Source: JAAYYM01 sp964638005 (GTDB lineage: Bacteria > Bacillota > Clostridia > Lachnospirales > Lachnospiraceae). Taken from it: 56,298 nt of DNA. Shown in pieces: positions 42,704-50,691 of the stretch. The stretch spans positions 1 to 56,298 of the forward strand of contig CAZWXS010000012.1 in the NCBI GenBank assembly GCA_964638005.1. Reading direction: 5' to 3'. The first letter of the stretch is position 1. The number at the start of each line of letters is the position of its first letter. The translations under genes and the position numbers were made by a program. The notes beneath the pieces are model-generated. The model was given only the letters and a program-made list of their open reading frames with translations, was not told the DNA's origin and made no database searches.

Positions 42704-44008
42704 ATGGCTATGAAATCCAGATATACGATTGGTGTCCTGACAGGAAATGCGGTTTCTGACCATATGGAGGAATTTATCAAAGGAATTTGCAAAGCGGCAG
42801 AGGAGATAGGTGTCAATGTGCTGTTTTTTCTTGGTGCGCATAATATTTTGGAAAGTGGTGAGGAACACTGGTACGATGATTCTGAGAAGCATAACCATCA
42901 GTACAATATGATTTATGATTATGCCAATATGGGAGATGTGAATGCACTGATTATTCCGGGAGGAACAATCAGATTGTTTCCGGACAAGGAGAGCAGGGAA
43001 GAATTGCTGCAGAAATTCGGCAGTATTCCTTACGTTCTTGCCAAGGAGAAGCGGACAGGCAATTCGTATGTCATTTCTGAAAATACATCAGGAATGCGGG
43101 AGTGTGTGGAACATCTCGTGAAACAGCATGGATATCATAGAATCGTCTTTCTGGGAGGACCTGTCGGAAATACAGATGCGGAGGAACGTTTGGATACATA
43201 TCTGCGAGTGATGGAAGAGAATGGGCTGCCTGTAACACGCAGTATGTATGAGCACGGAGATTTTTCAACCAATGTGACCAGACAGATTGAGAGTCTGTTA
43301 TCCCAGAACCCGGATGCAGAAGCGATTGTGTGCGCAAACGATGATATGGCTCAGGCATGCTATATGGTATGCGAACGACATGGGTTGATTGTAGGAAAGG
43401 ACATCGCGGTTACAGGATATGACGATGGAAAATATGCAAGGTACATGCAGCCGCCCTTGACAACAGTAACACAGGATTCACAATTGCTTGGATATCAGGC
43501 ATTGATGCTGGCAAATGATGTGATTTGCGGACGTGTCACAGATTCTTATGTGTTGAAGGCTAAATTTTGCTGCAGAAATTCCTGTGGATGTGCAAAGAGT
43601 ATTCCTAATGTGCGGAACACAGTTTACATGAATGAGATTTCCCATCATCGTGATTTTTCCAGAAAAATGTGGGCGGTGCCGTTCATGTCAGAGAATCTGG
43701 CCGAGTGTACAGAAAATCAACAGCAATTTTATAAAGAAATACTGCGTACATTACATCATTCCGGAAGCCGGAGAACATACTTGTATCTGTTGGAAAAGTC
43801 AGTCATACATTCACAGGATGAGCCTTGGGAATGTCCGGAGACAATGCTGCGTGTAGCAAGTCAAATCGGTTCTGTGACAGAGGTCTGTGATGATGTCAAG
43901 AAGATAAAGGTACATAGAGGAGAGGGTCTGCTCGAAGAAAATGAAGAAGATTGCGCCAATATGTTTGTGTTCAATTTGTTTGCAGGAAAAAGCAGTTTGG
44001 CATACTGA
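42704..44008 (+). CDS. LacI-type ligand-binding sensor, N-terminal part of a split diguanylate cyclase
   Basis: The 434-residue protein has a periplasmic-binding-protein-like domain of the LacI/GalR type (about 6-290; TIGVLTGNAVSDHMEEF, HRIVFLGGP, AIVCANDDMAQACY, VTGYDDGKYARYMQPPLTTV), but no DNA-binding helix-turn-helix, then a GAF-like region (about 300-430). Related Lachnospiraceae proteins, as I know them, continue into a GGDEF domain. Here the frame stops at 44006-44008 and the GAF-like sequence continues in the next frame (KKQFGILMCDIA). One extra A in the A5 tract at 43986-43990 would restore a single reading frame. Confidence 0.75.
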   Translation: MAMKSRYTIGVLTGNAVSDHMEEFIKGICKAAEEIGVNVLFFLGAHNILESGEEHWYDDSEKHNHQYNMIYDYANMGDVNALIIPGGTIRLFPDKESREELLQKFGSIPYVLAKEKRTGNSYVISENTSGMRECVEHLVKQHGYHRIVFLGGPVGNTDAEERLDTYLRVMEENGLPVTRSMYEHGDFSTNVTRQIESLLSQNPDAEAIVCANDDMAQACYMVCERHGLIVGKDIAVTGYDDGKYARYMQPPLTTVTQDSQLLGYQALMLANDVICGRVTDSYVLKAKFCCRNSCGCAKSIPNVRNTVYMNEISHHRDFSRKMWAVPFMSENLAECTENQQQFYKEILRTLHHSGSRRTYLYLLEKSVIHSQDEPWECPETMLRVASQIGSVTEVCDDVKKIKVHRGEGLLEENEEDCANMFVFNLFAGKSSLAY

Positions 44009-44613
44009 TGTGTGATATAGCAGTCGAAGATATTCAATTATTCAACTTTTTATGCATGCAGATTGGTTCTGCGCTGTTATACAGAGAGACGCTCGGTATG
44101 TTGAACGAAAAGAATGAGGTATTAAGTTTTATATCGGAATATGATGAATTGACAGGATGTCTGAACAGACGAGGATTTATAGAAAGAGCGTTTAAAGTTA
44201 TTCGCGAAAATAGGGGCAAGGAAGCGCTGCTGATTTATGGAGATCTGGATCATCTGAAAGAAATCAATGATAGTTACGGACATCTGGAGGGCGACTATGC
44301 TATTAAAAATGCAGCCGAGATTCTGAAGAATGTTCTTGGAGAGAGCAGTATAGCTGCACGCATTGGAGGAGATGAATTTGTTGCAATCATACTTCGGTCC
44401 AAGAAAATGAACGGAGAGCAACTGATTGATATGATTCGCGGCTCCTATGAAGAACTCAATCGTATATCTGACAAACCGTATTATATTGAAATGTCAGTGG
44501 GATTTGATTGTTTTAGGTGCAGCGAGAATGTTTCGCTGCTTCAGATCTTAAACTCAGCTGACCAGGTGCTATACGAAGCGAAAAAGAAGAGAAGAGATAC
44601 CGTTAGGAGGTAA
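44008..44613 (+). CDS. GGDEF diguanylate cyclase, C-terminal part of the split gene
   Basis: Predicted to make c-di-GMP. The 201-residue reading starts at an ATG overlapping the previous stop (TGATG); the open frame runs back to 43951. It begins with the end of a GAF-like domain (MCDIAVEDIQLFNFLCMQIG), a short coiled linker, then a GGDEF domain with DELTGCLNRRGF, YGDLDHLKEINDSYGH and the intact active-site ARIGGDEFVAI. No RxxD inhibitory site is evident just before GGDEF. There is no ribosome binding site, so it depends on reinitiation, frameshifting or a restored frame. The chemoreceptor gene starts 2 bp later. Confidence 0.75.
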   Translation: MCDIAVEDIQLFNFLCMQIGSALLYRETLGMLNEKNEVLSFISEYDELTGCLNRRGFIERAFKVIRENRGKEALLIYGDLDHLKEINDSYGHLEGDYAIKNAAEILKNVLGESSIAARIGGDEFVAIILRSKKMNGEQLIDMIRGSYEELNRISDKPYYIEMSVGFDCFRCSENVSLLQILNSADQVLYEAKKKRRDTVRR

Positions 44614-44615
44614 TT

Positions 44616-46307
44616 ATGAAACTTAAATTGAAGTTGGCACTGTGTGTGTCTGTAATCTTGGTAATGACAGGATTGGTGACAATTGTTATCGTAAGAGATA
44701 AATCACAAAAGGCTATGGATCAGATCTATCTGGAGGTAATACAGTCAGATTTGTCGATGGCAAATGAACTGTTAAGTAAGTCTTATCCGGGAGAATATAC
44801 AGTTGAAGGGGATGCAATCTTAAAAGGACCTCATAAACTGAATGATGATGTGAGATACATAGATATGGTTTCTCATCTGACAGGATATTATGTATCCATA
44901 TACAAGGATGATGTCAGAGTTGCAACCAACATAAAAGGCGAAGGCGAGCAGCGGATGGTTGGCACAAAGGCGGATCCGGGAGTTGCCGAAGCGGTCTTGA
45001 AATCAGGAGAGACCTATGTCACATCATTAGTTATCAACGGCGGTGATACCAAAGTTGCATATATGCCGCTAAAAGCAAGTGGACAGGTGGTGGGCATGCT
45101 TTCCATCGGAATGGATGAGAATCTGATAGAAGAATCGGTGAGTTCGCTGACCGGCGGTGTTACCCTGATTATCATATGTGCATTGGTACTTGGAATTATT
45201 GCTTTTGTGATATTCGGAAACAGGATTGTATCCAATTTGAAGAAGGTTATTCAGGAAATCAATCGTATGGCGAATAAAGATTTTGGCGGTACGATTGATG
45301 AGAAGTATACGAAGCGCAAGGATGAAATCGGTCAATTGGCTGTACGAGCAAATATGCTGAAGCAGGAACTTCAGAATATTGTGAATGCGATTTCAAGTAA
45401 TACAGGTTCTATAGATACTGCGTTGATGGAAAATCAGGAAAAAATCAGTTCTCTTAATGATTATTTGGGAGGAGTGTCTGTCAGTACGCATGAGATTTCG
45501 GCCGGTATGGAGGAAACATCTGCTTCCATGGATGCGATTTTTTCAGTCGCATCTGATATGGAAAACGCAGCTAAAAATATAGCGGATCAGGCACAAAAAG
45601 GAGCTGATGCATCTGCTCAAATCAGCAATCGGGCTGTGGAATTAAAGGAAAATGCAGTCAGCTCAAGAGATGAAACGGCAACCCTGATTGCAGAAACGGC
45701 AGACAGACTGAAGCAGGCAATTGATGCGTCTAAGAGCATTGAGCAGATTGAGGTGTTGTCGGATACGATTTTATCTATTACTTCACAGACCAATCTGCTG
45801 TCACTCAACGCTTCGATTGAGGCAGCAAGAGCCGGAGAAGCCGGTCGTGGATTTGCGGTTGTGGCAACGGAGATCAAATCTTTATCAGAGGCATCGGGAA
45901 GTGCAGTGGCGAATATACAAAAAGTATCCACAGAGGTTGTTTCTTCTGTACATCATCTTGTGGAATGTTTTGACGGAATCTTGAATTTCCTAAATGAAAA
46001 TGTAATTGCTGTATATGATAATTTGGTACAGACAGGTGATCAATACTATGAGGATGCGAAGTTCTTTACTTCGATGGCGGAGAATTTGAGTGCAACTTCG
46101 GAGCAATTGCTGGCAGGTATATCAGATATGACGCAGACCATGGAGCAGATTTCCGCAACAACGACAGAGACAGCAGCAGGAAGCTCCAAAATTGCGGAAA
46201 GTATCAGCAATGTCAATTTGAATGCAAATGAAATCAAACAGGTTAATGAAGCCACCCGACAGTGTTCCGACAGAATGCGGAGTTATATGAGTGAGTTCGA
46301 GGTTTAA
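44616..46307 (+). CDS. Methyl-accepting chemotaxis protein with sCache-type sensor
   Basis: A 563-residue chemoreceptor with helix 1 (about 5-27), a single-Cache-like extracytoplasmic domain (about 30-180; GYYVSIYKDDVRVATN, YMPLKASGQVVGMLSIG), helix 2 (about 187-208), HAMP, and the signalling hairpin tip TSQTNLLSLNASIEAARAGE. No C-terminal CheR-tether pentapeptide is present. AGGAGGT precedes ATG 44616. Being in the uronate block, I infer a uronate or pectin-fragment chemoreceptor and a motile host. Confidence 0.9.
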   Translation: MKLKLKLALCVSVILVMTGLVTIVIVRDKSQKAMDQIYLEVIQSDLSMANELLSKSYPGEYTVEGDAILKGPHKLNDDVRYIDMVSHLTGYYVSIYKDDVRVATNIKGEGEQRMVGTKADPGVAEAVLKSGETYVTSLVINGGDTKVAYMPLKASGQVVGMLSIGMDENLIEESVSSLTGGVTLIIICALVLGIIAFVIFGNRIVSNLKKVIQEINRMANKDFGGTIDEKYTKRKDEIGQLAVRANMLKQELQNIVNAISSNTGSIDTALMENQEKISSLNDYLGGVSVSTHEISAGMEETSASMDAIFSVASDMENAAKNIADQAQKGADASAQISNRAVELKENAVSSRDETATLIAETADRLKQAIDASKSIEQIEVLSDTILSITSQTNLLSLNASIEAARAGEAGRGFAVVATEIKSLSEASGSAVANIQKVSTEVVSSVHHLVECFDGILNFLNENVIAVYDNLVQTGDQYYEDAKFFTSMAENLSATSEQLLAGISDMTQTMEQISATTTETAAGSSKIAESISNVNLNANEIKQVNEATRQCSDRMRSYMSEFEV

Positions 46308-46341
46308 GTTAAGACAGATATAAATATAAAACAGAAGAAAG

Positions 46342-46380
46342 AAGAACCCGGTCGGTGGTTGATGCTGACCGGGTTCTTTA
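46342..46380 (+). terminator. Terminator after the chemoreceptor
   Basis: AAGAACCCGGTC (46342-46353) pairs with GACCGGGTTCTT (46367-46378), a perfect 12-bp stem, followed by TTA. The uxaC gene converges on it. Confidence 0.85.
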
Positions 46381-46426
46381 TTGTGTTAAAAAGGAGTACG
46401 TTTTGAACTGTTAATGCTTGTAACAC

Positions 46427-47833
46427 TTACAGTGGGAAATCAAAATACTTTACTGCATTATAGTAGGATATATTCTTAACGATTTCTCCGAGTGAATCCA
46501 TATCTGCAGGATATTCTCCGTTTTCTACGAGATTACCGAAGTAGTTACATAGGATACGTCTGAAGTACTCATGTCTCGGATAGGATACGAAGCTGCGGGA
46601 ATCTGTCAACATTCCTACAAAACCGGCAAGATAACCGAGATTGCCGAGTGAACGGATTTGATCCTCCATACCGCTCTTATTATCATTGAACCACCATGCG
46701 GAACCATGCTGAATCTTGCTGACAGCGGTGGAATCCTGAAAGCAACCGAGGATTGTGCCGATGGCTTCGTTATCATTCGGATTCAGACTATAGAGAATTG
46801 TTTTAGGAAGCTCGTCTGTACTGTTCAGAGCATCCAGAAAATCTGCCATCTCTGCAGAAGGAGCATAATTATTGATGCAGTCATAACCTGTATCAGGGCC
46901 CATCCGGTTAAACACAGGAGTATTGTTGTTGCGTTTACATCCGTAATGAAGCTGCATTACCCAGTTACGCTTACTGTATTGTCTGCCGACAGCAATCATA
47001 AATGCAGTTTTGAATTTCAATTCTTCTTCTCGTGTTACGGTACTGCCGGAAGCACGTTTTGCAAAAATGGCTTCAATCTCTTCTTCTGAAGCCGGAGCAT
47101 ACATGACATATTCCAAAGCATGATCAGATACATTACAGCCCATAGAGGCGAAGAAGTCCATGCGGTTGCTGAGTGCTGAGATCAGAGATTTGAAACTGTC
47201 GATCTTGACTTTGCTGACTGTGGCCAGTGAAGAAATATAATCAAGATAATCCGGTTTTTCGATATTCATTGCCTTATCAGGACGCCATGCAGGAAGCACC
47301 TTCACCTCAAAACTCTTGTCTTCTGCAATCTTTTTGTGCCACTCCAAAGTGTCAATCGGGTCATCGGTAGTACAGATGAGAGTGACATTGGACTGCATAA
47401 TCAGAGAACGTACTGACATGGAAGGTTTCTGCAGCTTCTCGTTACACAGATTCCATACTTCTTCTGCTGTGTTCTTGTTCAACACACCCGTATATCCAAA
47501 GTATCTTTGAAGCTCCAAATGGCTCCAATGGAATAAGGGATTTCCGATTGCGTTGCCGAGTACCTCTGCCCATTTCAAAAATTTCTCTTTATCTGAAGCA
47601 TCGCCGGTGATATATTTTTCGTCGATGCCTGCGGAACGCATGAGGCGCCATTTGTAGTGATCTCCGCCAAGCCATACTTGTGTGATGTTTTCAAACTGTA
47701 TGTCCTCTGCAATTTCTTTGGGGTTGATGTGGCAGTGGTAGTCGAGTACAGGTGTAACTTCTGCGTAGGTGTGGAATAGATTTTGTGCTGTTTCTGTTTC
47801 CAATAGAAAATCTTTGTTCATAAAAGAATTCAT
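46427..47833 (-). CDS. uxaC: Glucuronate/galacturonate isomerase
   Basis: Interconverts galacturonate with tagaturonate and glucuronate with fructuronate, the entry to both branches. The 468-residue protein has the amidohydrolase-fold metal motif LDYHCHINPKEIAEDI near residue 31, VWLGGDHYKWRLMRSAGI, the block MQLHYGCKRNNN, and GSAWWFND near 380. Length matches the E. coli enzyme. AGGAGG precedes ATG 47833. It is downstream of lacI in the same operon (20-bp gap) and so should be controlled by the palindromic operator at 48914. Confidence 0.96.
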   Translation of the reverse strand: MNSFMNKDFLLETETAQNLFHTYAEVTPVLDYHCHINPKEIAEDIQFENITQVWLGGDHYKWRLMRSAGIDEKYITGDASDKEKFLKWAEVLGNAIGNPLFHWSHLELQRYFGYTGVLNKNTAEEVWNLCNEKLQKPSMSVRSLIMQSNVTLICTTDDPIDTLEWHKKIAEDKSFEVKVLPAWRPDKAMNIEKPDYLDYISSLATVSKVKIDSFKSLISALSNRMDFFASMGCNVSDHALEYVMYAPASEEEIEAIFAKRASGSTVTREEELKFKTAFMIAVGRQYSKRNWVMQLHYGCKRNNNTPVFNRMGPDTGYDCINNYAPSAEMADFLDALNSTDELPKTILYSLNPNDNEAIGTILGCFQDSTAVSKIQHGSAWWFNDNKSGMEDQIRSLGNLGYLAGFVGMLTDSRSFVSYPRHEYFRRILCNYFGNLVENGEYPADMDSLGEIVKNISYYNAVKYFDFPL

Positions 47834-47853
47834 GATTGTTCCTCCTGAGTTTT

Positions 47854-48861
47854 TTAAAAGTTGGTGGTTTCTCGCTTAATCAGTTCTGCAGAGAAAACCG
47901 ATTTGTTAGGAAAGGCCTCGCCGGCAAGTACTGTAATCAAGGCATCCGAGCATTGTTTACACAAGTTGACAGGCTTACTGTCGATGGAGGTCAACTCCGG
48001 TTCACAGCATTCGGCTAATGTAGAGTTGTTGTATCCGACGATTTCCAATGCGGACGGAATGGATATATTCATTTCCTTTGCATATTTGATTACGCCGACT
48101 GCAAGCTTATCATCAATGGTAACAACGGCATCGTAGATGATCCCGTCTTTGTCTAATCTTTTCAAAAAATCTTTAATGCCTATAACGCTGTCCGTGTCAG
48201 AGCAGTATTGTAACAGTTCTTTTTCTATAGGTATATCGCATGAATTCAGCGCTTTTTCATATCCGGAGCGCTTTTTCATACAACTGTAGGAATGTGAACT
48301 GTATAAAAAGAGAATTCTTTTTCTGCCATTTCGAATCAGTGCCAATGTTGCTTCTTCGGTTGCTCTTTCGTCATTGCAGCAGACACTATATACATTAGGC
48401 GATTCCAGAGAAGCATTCAGTATAATGATCGGAACTTTCTCGGAGGCCTGCTTGATATATTTATTGTCTTCGGGAATCGAGGATATAAATGTGGAACTGA
48501 CCAAAATAATACCGTCCACATTTTTTGCAAGTAATAATTGCATGTATTTTTGCTTGTCTGCCAGTTCATATCCGGTACAACATAATAGTACATCATAACC
48601 GCGCGTACGAAGGTTCTGCTCCAGATAATAAATTGCCTGGGCCAGATAGGGATCCGAGGAATCGGGACACAGGATTCCCACGGTATGCATTGTATTAGCA
48701 GTCAATCCACGTGCAAATGCATTGGGAGTATATCCATATTCGTCCATAATAGCCAGTACCTTTTCCTTGGTTTTCTCGCTGACATTGGTATTGCCGTTTA
48801 AAACTCTGGAAACGGTGGCTATGGAAACACCGGCCTTTTCTGATATGTCATAAATATTCAT
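47854..48861 (-). CDS. LacI-family transcription regulator of the uronate genes
   Basis: The 335-residue protein has an N-terminal helix-turn-helix (MNIYDISEKAGVSIATVSRV, hinge to about residue 58) and a LacI-type ligand domain (VGILCPDSSDPYLAQAI, VTIDDKLAVGVIKYAKE, IVGYNNSTLAECCEPELTSI). Two identical TGTAAGCGCTTACA palindromes flank it in the divergent region, one downstream of its own promoter. It is therefore probably an autorepressor that also represses uxaC and uxaB-uxaA. The inducer is probably a uronate or KDG-type intermediate. AAGGAG precedes ATG 48861. Confidence 0.92.
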   Translation of the reverse strand: MNIYDISEKAGVSIATVSRVLNGNTNVSEKTKEKVLAIMDEYGYTPNAFARGLTANTMHTVGILCPDSSDPYLAQAIYYLEQNLRTRGYDVLLCCTGYELADKQKYMQLLLAKNVDGIILVSSTFISSIPEDNKYIKQASEKVPIIILNASLESPNVYSVCCNDERATEEATLALIRNGRKRILFLYSSHSYSCMKKRSGYEKALNSCDIPIEKELLQYCSDTDSVIGIKDFLKRLDKDGIIYDAVVTIDDKLAVGVIKYAKEMNISIPSALEIVGYNNSTLAECCEPELTSIDSKPVNLCKQCSDALITVLAGEAFPNKSVFSAELIKRETTNF

Positions 48862-48913
48862 GCGGACTCCTTCTTTGCGTTATATCGTTATACTATGTTC
48901 GAAAGTGCAAACC

Positions 48914-48927
48914 TGTAAGCGCTTACA
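48914..48927. promoter_or_regulatory. LacI-type operator O1 (TGTAAGCGCTTACA)
   Basis: Perfect 14-bp palindrome located just downstream of the lacI -10 box on the minus strand. Binding would block lacI-uxaC transcription. It also matches the CcpA consensus, so CcpA could bind too. Confidence 0.8.
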
Positions 48928-48935
48928 CTGATACT

Positions 48936-48964
48936 ATTATATAAGAAGGAAAAGTGGTTTACAA
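48936..48964 (-). promoter_or_regulatory. Promoter of lacI-uxaC
   Basis: On the minus strand: TTGTAA (-35, plus-strand 48959-48964), 17-bp spacer, TATAAT (-10, 48936-48941). Transcription would start next to operator O1. Confidence 0.65.
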
Positions 48965-49063
48965 GTGAAAAACGTTGAAAATATCCATCTTGTGAAAAAC
49001 CACCAAAAACATTCTGAAAAAGTTGTGAAAAACAGAAAAATGAAAAAATATATGTAAAATGGA

Positions 49064-49092
49064 TTGACGAAATTAAGCAATGCGAGTAAAAT
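49064..49092 (+). promoter_or_regulatory. Promoter of uxaB-uxaA
   Basis: TTGACG (49064-49069), 17-bp spacer, TAAAAT (49087-49092). Operator O2 follows at 49099, on the start site, which is typical of repression. The 370-bp divergent region has no gene. Confidence 0.7.
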
Positions 49093-49098
49093 CTGTGA

Positions 49099-49112
49099 TG
49101 TAAGCGCTTACA
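49099..49112. promoter_or_regulatory. LacI-type operator O2 (TGTAAGCGCTTACA)
   Basis: Second perfect copy of the 14-bp palindrome, identical to O1, 185 bp away. It covers the predicted start site of uxaB. Two copies could allow DNA looping by a tetramer or cooperation. Confidence 0.8.
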
Positions 49113-49230
49113 TTATTCTGGCAAAGCTAATTACTACGAAACTGTTAGAGACATAATGTAAACAGATTTTGTTCGTTAAGAAGTGTAAGTTAAAGTAGAT
49201 GCGATGTGGTTGCAGGAAGAAGGAGATATT

Positions 49231-50691
49231 ATGCAGATCTTAAATAAAGAAATGACAAAGAAGCAAAACAGACCTGTCAAGGTGTTGCAATTCGGCGAAG
49301 GGAATTTCCTTCGTGCATTTGTAGATTATATGCTTGATATTGCAAATGAAAAAGGAAAATTTGACGGTGATATTGCGCTGGTAAAACCTATTGATTTTGG
49401 TAATTTGGACAGATTTAAGGCACAGGATTGTCAATATACGGTTTCGTTGCGTGGTATTGCGGATGGCAAAGAAACGGTTATCAACAGAATCGTGACAAGT
49501 GTTGCCGATGCCGTGGGTGCGGCAGAGGATTATCAGAAATATGTGGAATATGGATTGTTGGATACATTGAGATTTGTTGTTTCCAATACGACAGAAGCGG
49601 GTATTGTATATGATGAGACAGATCGATTTGAACTGGAACCGCCTAAGACTTATCCTGGAAAATTGACAAAACTGCTGTATCTTCGCTTTGAAAAGTATGC
49701 AGGTGCGGCAGATAAGGGATTGATTATTTTGCCTGTAGAACTCATTGATGACAACGGAATTCATCTGAAAGAGTGTGTCTTGAAGCTTGCAAAGCTTTGG
49801 AAACTGGGCGATGAGTTCATTGCATGGGTACAGGACGCATGCGTATTCTGTTCTACACTGGTTGACCGTATCGTAACAGGTTATCCGCGTGATGAAGCAG
49901 AAGAGATGTTCAAGAACTTTGGATATGAAGACAATCTGATCGTAACAGCTGAACCGTTTGGACTATGGGTCATTGAAAGTGATAAGGAAATCAAGGATGA
50001 ACTGCCGCTCGATCAGGCTGGACTTCCGGTTGTCTTTACAGATAATCAGAAGCCATATAAACAGAGAAAGGTTCGCATCCTAAACGGAGCACATACTTCG
50101 TTTGTGCTTGCATCTTTCTTATGCGGAAATGATTATGTGAAAGAGTCGATGGAAGATGATCTGATTCGTAAGTTTATGGAGGATACGATTTATAAAGAAG
50201 TCATTCCGACATTAACACTGCCGAGGGAAGATCTGCTTAACTTTGCAGGAGCAGTCATTGATAGATTTAATAATCCATATATTAAGCATGCGCTGCTTTC
50301 GATTTCGTTGAATTCTGTGTCTAAGTGGAGAGCGAGATGTATGCCGAGTTTCCTTGGATACATCAAGGAGATGGGCTCTCTGCCGACGAATCTGACATTC
50401 TCACTGGCAGCGTTGATTGCCTTCTACAAACGTGGAGAAGAACTGCGTGAAGGTGCATTGATCGGAAAACGTGACGGTGAAGAATACAAGATTATGGATG
50501 ACGCTGCGGTTTTGGAGTTCTTCTTAGCAAATAGAGAAAAGAGCAATGCAGAACTTGCAAAAGCATTTATGAGCAATATGGAATTCTTCGGACAGGATCT
50601 GACACAGGAAGCAGGCGCTTGCGCAGCGGTTGCGGGATATCTGGATGAAATTGATAAAATTGGAATGCGGAAGGCTATGGAGAATCTATGA
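49231..50691 (+). CDS. uxaB: Tagaturonate reductase
   Basis: NADH-dependent reduction of tagaturonate to altronate in the galacturonate branch. The 486-residue long-chain dehydrogenase has the cofactor motif LQFGEGNFLRAFVDYM near residue 20, RFVVSNTTEAGIVYD, the catalytic block QRKVRILNGAHTSFVLASFL and YIKHALLSISLNSVSKW. ATG 49231 follows AAGGAG; the frame is open to 49204 without support. The last bases overlap uxaA (ATGA). It is related in fold to uxuB but clearly a separate subgroup. Confidence 0.95.
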   Translation: MQILNKEMTKKQNRPVKVLQFGEGNFLRAFVDYMLDIANEKGKFDGDIALVKPIDFGNLDRFKAQDCQYTVSLRGIADGKETVINRIVTSVADAVGAAEDYQKYVEYGLLDTLRFVVSNTTEAGIVYDETDRFELEPPKTYPGKLTKLLYLRFEKYAGAADKGLIILPVELIDDNGIHLKECVLKLAKLWKLGDEFIAWVQDACVFCSTLVDRIVTGYPRDEAEEMFKNFGYEDNLIVTAEPFGLWVIESDKEIKDELPLDQAGLPVVFTDNQKPYKQRKVRILNGAHTSFVLASFLCGNDYVKESMEDDLIRKFMEDTIYKEVIPTLTLPREDLLNFAGAVIDRFNNPYIKHALLSISLNSVSKWRARCMPSFLGYIKEMGSLPTNLTFSLAALIAFYKRGEELREGALIGKRDGEEYKIMDDAAVLEFFLANREKSNAELAKAFMSNMEFFGQDLTQEAGACAAVAGYLDEIDKIGMRKAMENL

